Shown piece by piece: positions 9,449-20,500 of a DNA stretch of 40,059 nt (position 1 is its first letter; each line of letters opens with the position of its first letter). The stretch comes from Bodo saltans (lineage: Eukaryota; Euglenozoa; Kinetoplastea; Eubodonida; Bodonidae). The notes below the pieces were generated by a model, which made no database searches, had not been told where the DNA came from, and saw only the letters and a list, made by a program, of their open reading frames with translations. The translations under genes were made by a program, and so were the position numbers. The stretch covers positions 7,859 to 47,917 of the forward strand of contig CYKH01001006.1 in the NCBI GenBank assembly GCA_001460835.1, given 5' to 3'.

Positions 9449-12400
9449 ATGAGGAAGCAACGAAATCTCCACCACCAAGCAACCGTCCCGTATGGCACAG
9501 TGAGGGTGTGTAAGTCGTCCTCATCATTCCTGATGTTGTTCGTACTTTGTGCTGTTACCGTCATGATAGTGGACAAAATGCATTATGCAAATGCACTGAC
9601 GAATCAGCAGCTGTTGCAACTATTCAACGATGCGACTGGTGGCGCGTCGTGGTTCACCCAATGGTCAGGGAGCAACATGTGCACGTGGAAAGGTGTAACA
9701 TGCAACAACAACAGTGGGACGGAGGTGAGAGGTCTTAGTCTAGTGAGCAACAATCTTCGAGGTGATTTCCCAAATGATATCCTGAGAAACTTGACATCGC
9801 TGAGAACGCTGCAACTTGGGGGCAATAATCTCACTGGATCACTGACCGCTGACCTAGCGACTCTGACACAAATGCAGACGTTCGACGTGTCTTCCAACAG
9901 CATTCGTGGAACACTACCTTCTGAGCTGGGTGCGGCATGGCCTGCCCTGGCTGTATTCAGGGTGTTCAGCAACCAGCTGAACGGAAGCTTGCCACCGGCG
10001 TACTCGAGCTGGTTGTCACTGTCGGAGTTTTTTGTGTACTCAAACTACCTCACTGGATCGTTCCCCGATAGCTATGGGGGATGGTCACTGCTAACGGTCG
10101 TAAAGTGCCAGGACAACAACCTGAGCGGCACTCTTCCTGCATCATTTAAGCAATGGACGCGTTTGCTATTCTTCGGCGTCGCCAGGAATCAACTCAGCGG
10201 CACTCTCCCTCAGGAGTATGCGAGTTGGGTAAAGTTGACGACTTTCGACATCTCTACCAACAGTGTGACAGGGTCGCTGCCTGACAATTACAGTGCTTGG
10301 AACGCCTTGGATTATCTTAACGTGGCCGAAAACTCACTGAGCGGCACATTACCGGTCGCCTACCAACATTGGACTGTACTGACGAACTTCATTATTGCGG
10401 GGAACAGCATCTCCGGCGCACTGCCTGAGGAGTACGGAGCATGGGGTGCTCAAATGAGTTTCTACGCACACCGTAATAACCTGAGCGGCAGCCTACCATC
10501 GGTGTACTCGAACTGGACGGCACTCTCCGAGTTTACTGTGTACTCAAACATGCTGACTGGTTCGGTCCCTGCAAGTTACAGTAATTGGTCCTTAATGTCG
10601 TATTTCAAAGTTGATAAGAACAACCTTAATGGAACATTGTCCGCTTCCTTCAGTCGGTGGACAGCGCTGCAGACATTCACCATTGCCAACAACCACTTTA
10701 GTGGTACACTTCCGGATGAGTACGGCAGCTGGGGATCGCAGATGACAGAATGCGTCGTTGACGGCAATCTTCTTACTGGTAGCCTCCCTTCGACTTACGG
10801 AGCATGGACGTCTTTGGTCAATTTCTCTGCCGGCGACAATCATCTCAGTGGGACGATCCCATCATCATACGCGGAGTGGACGAGTTTGCAGTTTCTTTAC
10901 CTCTCTGGCAACTCTCTGGAAGGAACGCTGCCATTATTCATCGCTGAATACTGGAGAAGCATTCGTGTACTTGACTTTGGCAGGAACTTATTCAGTGGAA
11001 CCATACCAGCGTCCTATTCGCTTCTCAACGCCTCAATCGAAGCCCTTTACTTGCAATGCAACCAATTGTTTGGTAGTCTGCCCGATACTCTTGGCGCGAT
11101 GAGCATGCTCAATACGCTGTTATTCAGCGGCAACCGAAACATCAATGGGATCCTACCGTCAGCTTGGGGAGGCCCTTCGAGTTCCCTCAAGCTCAACGCC
11201 CTTGGCCTCCAGAACACCTCCGTGAGCGGCACGATTCCTTTGTCGTGGTCAACAACGATTCAGGCAACAGGCAGTGTCGCGCTGTGCTACACGAATCTAT
11301 GTGGTGGCGCGGGCGGATTAGCGTTGACTTTCTCGTTCTGTGTCGACGATGTGGCTACGTGCAACCCAACAAATCAGACGTTTCTCTTGGCGCATGCCAC
11401 CCTGTACTCGTTGACTTCCCTACGTTCCTGCTCTGAGACAACGCAATCCCCATCCTCGCCACCGTCGTCATCAACACAAACACCAACATCGTCACCGGCC
11501 TCACCATCCATCAATCTCTCCACGACCACTGCTCAGCAAACTGCGGTTGTCATCGCTACCGCCCCTGTAGGGATTCTGACAGCGTTGGCGGGCTCAGCCA
11601 CTCTTTCAGTGGGTGTGGTGCGTGCTGGCGCGTCGACGAGGCTATTGTCATGCGGTGACGGCGTTGACCTCGACGCCCTGGCTGGGGGATATATTGCGGC
11701 GTACTCTGTTCTCTGTTCAGCCGCTCTGTGCCTGATGCTCTGGCGGTGGCATACTCACGCTGCTCGTTGGAGTAAAGCGTGTGAGCACCTAGGCATGCCT
11801 GGACAGCTTTGGGTAGTGCTGAGCAGCGTAGTGTTCCCTCTTGTGGAGTTTGGTCTTTCTCTCGTTCTTCTTCACAATGGAGGCGAGGTCCTCGGTGCCG
11901 TGTCTTTCAGCATGGGAATGTTGTCCGTAACATGGCTGTTCAGCATCATGACGTTGCGGTTTCGAGCGGTGTGGCGCGTCTCGAGAGCTGGTGGCACCGC
12001 TTCAGCCACCTCGAACGCGTTGAGCACCTGGATCATGAGCCGCTTTAAGGAGTACGATAGTCAACGCGTTGGGCGCTGGATGGATACGATGAACTCTAGC
12101 ACCTCGTCATTTGTAGAGTGCAACGGTGCTGTGTTTGAGGAGTATGGTTGCAGGCGGACTTGGTTTGTGTTGTGGGAGAATGGTGTAGCAGCAATCCTCT
12201 CAGTGCTGTCTACGGTATCGCGACTGTCATCGAGTGCATGCAGTATCACCCAAGTTGTGGGTGCCGGTGCTGTGTTTGAGGAGTATGGTTGCAGGCGGAC
12301 TTGGTTTGTGTTGTGGGAGAATGGTGCAGCAGCAAGTGCTGTCTGCGGTATCGCGACTGTCATCGAGTGCATGCAGTATCACCCAAGTTGTGGGTGCCGT

Positions 12401-12541
12401 GTTGCAGATGTGCTGCCTCCCTGTGCTTGTCACGGCGCGTCCACATCGCAAGGCGAAGGCTCTGCTGTTAGCCGTTGCGATGGAAGCGTTTGGTTTCGTT
12501 GGAGGGCTGTGTCTGCTGGTCTCTGTGACGACTTCCATTGA
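9449..12541 (+). CDS. LRR surface protein 1, multi-pass C-terminus (3' end out of frame)
   Basis: A hydrophobic signal segment (about residues 27-50, ending in ANA) precedes a plant-type LRR N-terminal cap (LLQLFNDATGG, then a C-x-W-x-GVTC core). About 21 repeats of roughly 24 residues follow (about 9724-11245), with consensus N-x-L-S-G-T-L-P and a frequent Tyr/Trp pair (SYxxW) before the conserved strand. Closing repeats, a Ser/Pro/Thr stalk (about 11437-11530) and membrane segments near 11540-11620, 11686-11745, 11809-11874 and 11890-11957 complete the readable protein. The arrangement resembles kinetoplastid GP46/PSA-type LRR surface antigens (family knowledge), but those are usually GPI-anchored, whereas this one is multi-pass. 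After the second copy of a tandem duplication (12266 on) the frame is wrong and ends at 12541. The true C-terminus is in the next frame (12234-12902). Confidence 0.85.
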   Translation: MRKQRNLHHQATVPYGTVRVCKSSSSFLMLFVLCAVTVMIVDKMHYANALTNQQLLQLFNDATGGASWFTQWSGSNMCTWKGVTCNNNSGTEVRGLSLVSNNLRGDFPNDILRNLTSLRTLQLGGNNLTGSLTADLATLTQMQTFDVSSNSIRGTLPSELGAAWPALAVFRVFSNQLNGSLPPAYSSWLSLSEFFVYSNYLTGSFPDSYGGWSLLTVVKCQDNNLSGTLPASFKQWTRLLFFGVARNQLSGTLPQEYASWVKLTTFDISTNSVTGSLPDNYSAWNALDYLNVAENSLSGTLPVAYQHWTVLTNFIIAGNSISGALPEEYGAWGAQMSFYAHRNNLSGSLPSVYSNWTALSEFTVYSNMLTGSVPASYSNWSLMSYFKVDKNNLNGTLSASFSRWTALQTFTIANNHFSGTLPDEYGSWGSQMTECVVDGNLLTGSLPSTYGAWTSLVNFSAGDNHLSGTIPSSYAEWTSLQFLYLSGNSLEGTLPLFIAEYWRSIRVLDFGRNLFSGTIPASYSLLNASIEALYLQCNQLFGSLPDTLGAMSMLNTLLFSGNRNINGILPSAWGGPSSSLKLNALGLQNTSVSGTIPLSWSTTIQATGSVALCYTNLCGGAGGLALTFSFCVDDVATCNPTNQTFLLAHATLYSLTSLRSCSETTQSPSSPPSSSTQTPTSSPASPSINLSTTTAQQTAVVIATAPVGILTALAGSATLSVGVVRAGASTRLLSCGDGVDLDALAGGYIAAYSVLCSAALCLMLWRWHTHAARWSKACEHLGMPGQLWVVLSSVVFPLVEFGLSLVLLHNGGEVLGAVSFSMGMLSVTWLFSIMTLRFRAVWRVSRAGGTASATSNALSTWIMSRFKEYDSQRVGRWMDTMNSSTSSFVECNGAVFEEYGCRRTWFVLWENGVAAILSVLSTVSRLSSSACSITQVVGAGAVFEEYGCRRTWFVLWENGAAASAVCGIATVIECMQYHPSCGCRVADVLPPCACHGASTSQGEGSAVSRCDGSVWFRWRAVSAGLCDDFH
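12125..12399 (+). repeat. Near-perfect tandem duplication, 141 bp and 133 bp
   Basis: The unit starts GGTGCTGTGTTTGAGGAG at 12125 and again at 12266. The copies differ by a few substitutions and by eight bases (TCCTCTCA) absent from copy 2. The 141-bp unit keeps frame, but the 133-bp copy shifts it. Counting one copy only would join the upstream frame to the 12234-12902 frame, which matches the C-terminus of the second LRR gene. Confidence 0.9.
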
Positions 12542-12902
12542 CGGTGACCCGTGGGGCGATGCGGCGAGCGTTGTGCTGCAGGTGCAACTGTACGCAGGTG
12601 TTGCGCTGCTGATCTTCGACGGGCTGCAAACGGGCCGTATGAGAGACACGCTGCGGCAATGGTTTGGATTACAAGTTGGTGCTGCGTCTACTGTTCTGCT
12701 TTCAGAAAAGAATGCGCAGGCGCTAATGCGAAAGAGTGGCGGCCGCCAGAGTGTGCAGCGGATTCACCGGATCCCAGAGCGGCGTGGCGTTACTTCTCAG
12801 AGAACCATCAGCAGTGGCCATGCGGATCATGCGAAGTCGAGCCCTACTGACGACGCTCTCAGATTGCTTGTAGGGGCAATCTGCACACAGTGCAGAAACT
12901 GA
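12234..12902 (+). CDS. Detached C-terminal membrane part of LRR surface protein 1
   Basis: This frame carries the end of the preceding gene. It contains TARPHRKAKALLLAVAMEAF and then GFVGGL, matching LRPHR...EAFGFVGAL in the second LRR gene (39172-39255), plus two or three hydrophobic segments and a basic tail. No intergenic space or separate acceptor separates it from 9449-12541, which argues against an independent gene. It begins in frame only because of the duplication at 12125-12399. Its product would be the last membrane helices and the cytosolic tail. The tail ends at 12902 without the HDLKQFAE block of the giant proteins. Confidence 0.7.
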   Translation: MHAVSPKLWVPVLCLRSMVAGGLGLCCGRMVQQQVLSAVSRLSSSACSITQVVGAVLQMCCLPVLVTARPHRKAKALLLAVAMEAFGFVGGLCLLVSVTTSIDGDPWGDAASVVLQVQLYAGVALLIFDGLQTGRMRDTLRQWFGLQVGAASTVLLSEKNAQALMRKSGGRQSVQRIHRIPERRGVTSQRTISSGHADHAKSSPTDDALRLLVGAICTQCRN

Positions 12903-13254
12903 CCCACGAAAATTCCAGTGGCAATGGTGAGGACTTCGAAAAGGGACCAGATTAATTTTTCTTCAACGCTCTTCATCGCTCTTTTTTTTGGTGGCCCCAA
13001 CGAGTGAATTTGTTTGTTTTCACTTCCGAAACATGAAAACTCCCAATCTAAAAAGAGTGAAACTTAGCCACAGCCTTGTCACCAGCTTATGATGTAGGGA
13101 AGCAAAGTCGCTTGCAGTTGATTTGTTGTGTCCTTGGCAGTTCGATTAAACTTTTTTTTTTAATGATTGCCTCTGTTTTCGTGCTTTGACGCCCCCAATA
13201 TTTGTGTCTGCGCTATTTTATGATACACACTAAAGACAAGGCACAATCATCACA
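12903..13254. other. Intergenic region with T-tracts
   Basis: No gene seen. T-runs near 12980-12990 and 13150-13160 and a pyrimidine-rich stretch following the latter could serve polyadenylation of the upstream mRNA and trans-splicing of the downstream one. The AG at about 13238-13239 is a candidate acceptor for the ATG at 13255. Confidence 0.4.
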
Positions 13255-13834
13255 ATGCCGATCCCACAAAGCGCAACAGATGCCATCAAGTGGATTGATC
13301 GCTGCGATAGCTCCGGGGACTGGGGCAGGGGGCAATTTGCATCGTCCGTTGATGCTGTCTTCGTCGGCGCGCACCAGGCAACGCTGCCACAAGAAGTGAA
13401 GTTGTTGTCGACGGCTGTTTACACTGCTGCGGTGGAGGAAACGTCGTCGTCACCAACAAATCTCGTTATTGTGACGCCAGCAGGGCGCGATGCGCTTGTT
13501 GCCTTGTCCATGTACGCCACGACTGATGACTCCGTGGAGTCCCTTGCGAAGACGCTACTATACTTCGTCACAATACCGCGTGCTGAAGCGCTCCTGACGC
13601 CCCTCGTGTAAGCATCATACCCCGCCTCTGCAAGCAACTTTCGATGTTGCGTACCCCGTGCATTTCCGCTGTTTCATCAACGACGCAACTATGATGGCAA
13701 TGGACTTGAATCAACTGCACGCTGCACATTCTAGCCTTCGCACTTGTTTCGAGCGGCATCAGCACGCCCAACATGAACGGCCCATCATGGGACGCGTTTT
13801 AACCCAACCGCAGCCACGGGGACGTCAACTCTGA
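13255..13834 (+). pseudogene. Small unrecognised gene, apparently frameshifted
   Basis: The first frame runs from ATG 13255 to 13611 (118 aa) with normal-looking composition (for example NLVIVTPAGRDALVALSMYA and SLAKTLLYF). Immediately after its stop another frame stays open from 13598 to the TGA at 13832-13834 and also looks protein-like (for example ATFDVAYPVHFRCFINDA). The overlap of 13598-13611 is the window for a single frameshift. The third frame is also open for a while (PRLCKQLSMLRTPC), so the natural continuation is not certain. I do not recognise the family; no membrane segment or signal peptide is visible. Alternatively the 118-aa frame alone is a short genuine gene. Confidence 0.4.
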
Positions 13835-14557
13835 GGCAGCCGAAAGCAGTATGTGGAATGAACGAGGCAATACATCGAACAACAAATCATCACACACAAA
13901 AAGAGCGGAACACTGCGGTCACAAGCGCTTGTGCTTCTTAAGTGATGTCATATCACTTGAATGACCAGTCGACAGCGCTACGAAGAAAAATAAAGCACCC
14001 ATCTTTACAATTTTCAGTTCAGTGTTTTACGATATCGAACATTCATTTGAAAACAAATTTCTGATTGTGTCGACTCACAACGGGAATCATCACACAGTTT
14101 GCTGCCTCACAGTCACAGATCATCATCTCCCTACCGCGAAAGGGGGTGCTAGGTCGAAAAGGCAGGACACTCCTCACTTGCGACTCGCGGTGCTTTACAA
14201 CTTTCTCTCCTCTTTTCTCGTTTTTTTTTTGAAAATGTTTCCAAACACCTCGGCGTTTGGCGTTTTTGTTTTAGTTTTAGACTTCCATAACACTTATTTT
14301 ACCTCTTGAAATTTTCTGTCGTATCCCCAACGGGATATCACCACGGTTTATAGCCACTTGGTTTGTCATCGAACACACATAAAATGTGCAACTTGCCGCG
14401 CAATGTTTGCCGCAAAAGAGTTTGTATGTTGTTTTGATGTGAGTATTGGTACAGCTTCACAGATATCCATTTCTTTACCTTTTCGTGCTTATTTACTTAT
14501 TGGCGTTGTCTCGGGGGCACATGAACGAAGGGGCTGCTAGTTAGTATTATTGAACAC
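13835..14557. other. Intergenic region before the second giant gene
   Basis: About 720 bases without a supported gene. T-rich stretches lie near 14205-14232 and 14265-14315. Just upstream of the next gene, a pyrimidine-rich segment (about 14469-14510) is followed by AGs at 14529-14530, 14539-14540 and 14543-14544, all candidate spliced-leader acceptors for ATG 14558. The open frames here (95 and 60 aa) are low-complexity and unsupported. Confidence 0.5.
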
Positions 14558-17500
14558 ATGAAGATAATCACACACATTGTAGGACGTCTGTTGGCGATAC
14601 TTTTCATCGCAGTCCTTGTCCCCGGTCCCACTGAAGCACTCGATCAGTGTCTTGTGTGCTCCGGTAGCAACAACGTTTACAACTTTTCAGGAGGCAGTAC
14701 AATCGATGGACGCAATTGCCCGGTATTATCCGTGTGCCCTGGCAACACAGTAATCATACTGCAAGTGTCAACTGATTGCAATGTGATGACGCAACTTATT
14801 ATGACTATTCAAAACGTGGCCTTCAACGCGAACTTCACCACCATCAACATCTCTTCCCTCAGCAGCTGCGTGGATGCGAACGGCGTCGGTGTGACACTGC
14901 AGCTGCGCAACATTAGCACTACAGGTAACTTAGAGATTGAGTACAGCGGGAACCACACCATCCAATTGACTAATTCCAATCTTGGATACCAAGCTACGTA
15001 CAATGCAAACCTCAACTCCAAACCCCAACTCACTTTCCATACTCAGGGCAGCAATGCCTTCCTTCAGCGTCTAGATGCTCAAAGCAATCAATTCTCGTTA
15101 GCGTGCAACATCGCATGCTTCGCAGTCCAGCTGCCATCTGGTGCTAGGTTCGGTGATATCTCTTTCACCAGCAACAATGTCAGCTGGCTGGGCACTATGC
15201 ATGGCAGCACCACAGTCAATGAAGTCACCAACAGCACCATGAGCGGCATGATCGCAGCGCGTCATTTTGTCGACAACACCACACAGTTTTCTAAGACACG
15301 CACGCCCCCTCGTGTTGAGATCACAGGCACAACTCTCATTGTCTCTCTTAAAGATGGGCCAACGCTTGCAATGTATCAAGGATTCGCGATGCTGTTTATG
15401 GACGGGTCCGGCGATGGAAGCGGTGCGCCGCTCGTCCCCGTGATGCGGACCTCCATTACCATCTCTGCTAGTAGCATGGTTGTGACGACTGGGGCTGCAT
15501 GGCCTGATAGCTTGGCCTTCAATGCCCCACCGCTGATCCCCCCGGTGGCTCTCGTCGTCCTGAGGGAACTAGTGTCCTTGACTGTTCTTGTTCAGGGCAG
15601 TTCTATCGTAGCGCCTGGCATCAACGCGATTGCGTACAGTGGTATTCTTGACTACAGAGTCTCGAGCGCCAACGCTGCAGCAACAGACTTTGGGAACGGG
15701 GCTGGTATTGGTCCCCAGTCACCCTTTCCTCTCAGTGTTACGCTGAAGAATAATATTGCCAACATCTCCACCTCTTTCGTATTGGTGTCGTTCGCCAATT
15801 ATCCCAACACATCGCCTCCGCCTTCTTTTGGGAACGGCCTGTGTGTCATCTCATTTCCTGGCGCGCTCAGCGCATTGGGCGTGCTCGCTTGGTACTCGAC
15901 TGTGGCGGTCAGCATTGTGAGCAATAATGTCAGTCACATCCGGCAAGATGCGGTCCTGGCCGTTTCCCAGTTGATTGACGACGTGCTGCTAGCTCCCCCA
16001 TCGGCTAGGGGCAACGTTGTGTTGGAGGTGGTGGGCAACGTCATCACGTTCGGTATATTTGGCGATCCTAGAGGAGTTACTGAGGCAGGTGCGTTCTTCC
16101 CAGCTGCTGTCTCCCAGAGCGCCAAACCTCGGAGCTTGTTGATTCGTCAGCCTTCATTCCGCGCTGCAGACGTAAGCACGGCAACACTACTCATCGCAGT
16201 TGTCAACAACACATTCACCCTGACGACCGTGTCGTTGCCTGCAGGGGCCGTCTTCATCACCAGTGCTACTTGTGACACAATGCCGTGGCAGGCCCCTTAC
16301 ATCGTTACGGTTGCCATTCAAGGCAACCAAGTCACAGCGTCCATTACACATGACGATGCTCGCGTCAACACAACCCTCACACCCTCGTGGCCAATTGACG
16401 TTGGCAGCTCCAACCTCCTCGGTTGGGGAGGGTGCGCGTCGACGAGCAGCCTCGTCCCCACCAACCTCACAGTGATGATTACATCCAACACAATCCACTG
16501 GAGCATCGACGAGGCGCTCCCAGGGATGTCCCTTGCCGCCATAGGTGTGGGCCGCGCTCAAAACACAGATATCGCTGGTGCATCGGCGCTCGTCGTCAGC
16601 TTGAATAACATCACGATACACGTGGTGACTGGTCAGCTTAAAATCACTGCTATCGCTTTCACCAACACGGTGCAGTTCGTCGGTTCCAAGCAAGCACCAT
16701 CGGCACAAATCACGTACTCCCCGTCAATGATGCCTCTACCACGCCTGATCCCAAGCATCCCACTGCCTCCTCAAAATCAAGACCGACCACGGTTTGTTCT
16801 CAGCATCATCATCGTGCAGAAGAACAGCATCCAGTACCAGTGCACGTACAATGCGACGATTGTCAATTTGTTGCCTGGGGTCACGTGGATCGCCACGCCT
16901 ATAAGCGGGATCGTGATGCCCACCATCACCGCAGTACTTCCCACGTGGGGCGTCCCGATCGCAGACGTCATCGATAATTCACTGGAGTGGACGCTGCCGC
17001 TGTCGTCTAGTGACACCATGGGGCTGATCACCGAACGAACGGACGTGGTTGGCATTCTGTTCAATCAACTCGTGACGAATGTTGAAATCCGCATTCACGC
17101 TAACGTCTTGAACGTGGTCGACGGAGTGCTGCATACCATCAGTAAGGGGATGATATTAGTACGAAATGTTCAAGTGACGGCACCATGGGCATCACCAAGC
17201 CCACCTATGTACGGCATCTGGCACAACACCATCCGAGTGATCAGGGTCACCAAGTCTGCGGCATCATCCGCTGTGGACTCTATGATAGAACACTTCGGGG
17301 AACCTCAAGTGGCGGCCATCGTCGTGACTTCCATCACCACCCCACTGACAACGCAAGCCAACGCCTCAATCACAAACAATGTCATTCAATATGCGTTGAA
17401 GCCGCGAAGAATGGCCACTCTCACCTCCGCCACGTCGTACAACCTCCCCAGTGGATGCAGCATTACATCGGCGCGTCTCGCAAAGCTCCCATCAGAGTTT

Positions 17501-20500
17501 GACTACGCCGCCTTTTCACGCGTGACGCAGCATGCTAACGGTAGCATGAGTTCAAACATGGATCATTATGTGAGTGCTGCCGATATCGATGCACGACGGT
17601 TCATGCCGTATGGACGTCAGTATGACGGCTCGTTTGTGAAGGTCAACCTTACGACACTCGTTCTTCACACCACATTCATCTTCCTCAACGCATTCAGCCG
17701 CAGCGGTACTGTGGTGGCGAATTCAAACATGACCGCCAACATTGTCGTACGATGCGACGGAGATGTCGTCACAATGGATGGCCTCACGCCTTTTGTGCAA
17801 GGCATTACATTTGGACCCACCAACGCCAGCACGATACCACTTACCAACGCCACCGATGTCGTCATTGCAGACAATAACATCGACGTCACCGCTCTGTTCA
17901 CGGCGACGGACGACTTTGCTGAGGCAGGGAGTATCTTCGGTGTCACGGTCAACACAGGCACGGCTGCAGAAGTGGACGAAGGCAGCATCACCTCATCACA
18001 ACCATCAACAACAGGTGGTAGCTTTTTCTCCGTCGACAGCAACATTATTTCTATTGCTTCCTCGTATGCGTCCACCGCGGGCATTCTCCTTCAGCGCCTT
18101 GCACAAACGCATAGCCAGCTTAGTATCTCCAACTGCACCATATCGTGCGCCAGTGGGACGCGCCTCGTGACGCCGAAAGTCTCCAGCAATCCGGCCTCCC
18201 TATGGAAATACGTACTCTCATCCCCCACCTTCTCAGTAACGCCTGCGGTTGGCATTAATGTTGTCGCACGCAATGTACGCTTAGTAGTCGTGCAGACTGT
18301 CATCGTCGTCGGGGGGTGCTTTGGCGGTGCCACGAGCGGCATTCAGCAAGATGTCCGAGGTGCACGAACAAAACTTTTCCTGAACAATGTCGACGTGACT
18401 GTGTCATGCTGGGGGAGTTATTGCCTTGGAGTCAACTTCCAAAGCCTGAGCCCCCAGATTGTGACCAGAACATCTACGACAACGCCCACCGCCACGATGA
18501 CCATACAGTCCTCATCCATTCACATAGCCGCATCGTTTCTAGTCAGCAGCGTCTCTGCGTTTGGTGTGCTCATCGACAACGGGAACTCCGGCAACGTCGC
18601 CACTTCGATGCAGGATAGCGATATTGTCATGCAAATAGTGACGTCGTCTAACCGCACCGATAAGAGAGCAGAGTTGTCTATGGCGTCATTGTTTTATGTC
18701 GCCAACGTGGTCTGCAGCACCACTGGACCGCTGATCGCCTTCTTTCCTAATGTGACCCTCAACATGACGTTGTTGTCCCAAGGCATCTCACTGATTGATG
18801 TAAATGCAGCTGATGACTTGACCCCAACGAGATACTCATCGAACTTGCAAATCAGCGGTGTGACGGTGACCTCTGTATTGTGTACACAGCCTGACCCAGA
18901 GACGTGGCTCATGAACGACACCCTCGTGAACATCGTGAACCAAGCAATCGATGGCTTCGACTACACAGACGCTGTCGGTGTCTCCATCTCCGGTGTCACC
19001 GCGCCTATGACGCAGCTGTACATCTCGAAGTTGGACCTGACCATCTCTGGCACTAGCCTTCAAGGGACGGGAAGCGATCCAATCAGCGGCCCTCAGATGA
19101 TGTCCAAGGTAATCGGCATCAACATCAAGGATGCTCGCTTGTTGGATGGTGAGACCTTCCTGACCATGGATCAATTGACTTTAGCGTTGTTATTCTTTGT
19201 GTCGCCCAGCGCATGCGGTGTGCTTCTCGTCAATATATCTAGTCAAGGAACTCTGGGCAATGTAGCCGTCTACAACGCGTCTATTCTGTTGAACTCGCTC
19301 TCGTCTGGCGCGGCTGCGTTGAACGCATCATATGTCGATGCTGACACCATACTCCTGCAAGATTTTGGTGGCTCGGTCTCAGTGATTACCCCTGTCAACG
19401 GAGCCGAGGTAGCGTGGTGTGTCGTGGTCGAGGACAGTACCATTGCACAATCGCTGATTGTAGTGCGCCCAAGTTTCTTCGTTACTGCAACAGACGCGTT
19501 TGGTTACAACGCAACGGCAGCGTTGGCACTGCAAAACACGGTCATTTCCGGGATCCTCAACATCACCGGGCGAGGGTCGCTTAGCGCCTTCGGTGAACAT
19601 GCAGTGAGCGTCCAAGTGATAGGAGGCAGTGTGGCTCAAGTGTATGTGATCTCTGTCAGCATCCTTGTTAACATGGGACAAGTCCCGATGCCGATGGATG
19701 CGGTGCTTGTCGGAGGCTATCCTTTTAGCTCCACTGGAGTAGCGGGCATCGCTGTATGGGAGGTGGATAACGTTGGTCGGGTAAGCATCTTCAACACTGG
19801 CATCATCGTCAGTTGTGTAGACGTACGATTCTGCAACGCTGTCCTCATATACAACCTGACGAACAGTGGTGGTGGCGCCCCCACATTAGCCCTCACATCC
19901 AGCAGCCTACAAACCCAATCACGTCTATCGGTTCCACCGGGAGGCAATGCGAGCAACGACGATAGTTCAGATCCAGCAGCCCCTCCGTCAATCATGGACC
20001 AGTCCCTTCACGGTGCGGTGTTGGTGACTGGTTTCGTGAGTACTAGCACATCCTCCCCCATTGGTATTGCTGTGGTGGTCAGTGGTGGCTCTTTTCGATC
20101 CGATCGAGGTAGCGGCATCGAAGTGGTCAACAGCAATGCAACCGTTCAAGTCGGCAGCGATGACAATCATGTGTCCCCAAGTTTTACTGTGCAGCGCTGT
20201 GCTGTTCAACTTGTGGGAAGCGTGAGGTCTTATGTGTTGATCAAAGAAGCGGCGATGACCGCAGTAGCCAACACAGCCTTCGCCCTCACCGCCACAGAAA
20301 TGTCCTTTATACGCCTTGAAGTGGGATCATTTGTCACCTCGCCCACCCTCAACGGTATCAATGCTAGTTTTGTCGAAAGTCGCTCCCGAAAGCGCACCTT
20401 TTCGATCATCACCATTGATGAGACGAGTGGTGTCTCCAGCGGTATCTCCAAAACAATTCCTTTGCAACTCAACATCACCCAGTCATCGTGCACCTACGTC

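Noticed and set aside
14022-14309. A 95-aa + strand frame in the gap before the second giant gene
   Set aside because: Low-complexity, phenylalanine-rich from T-runs; no homology recognised.
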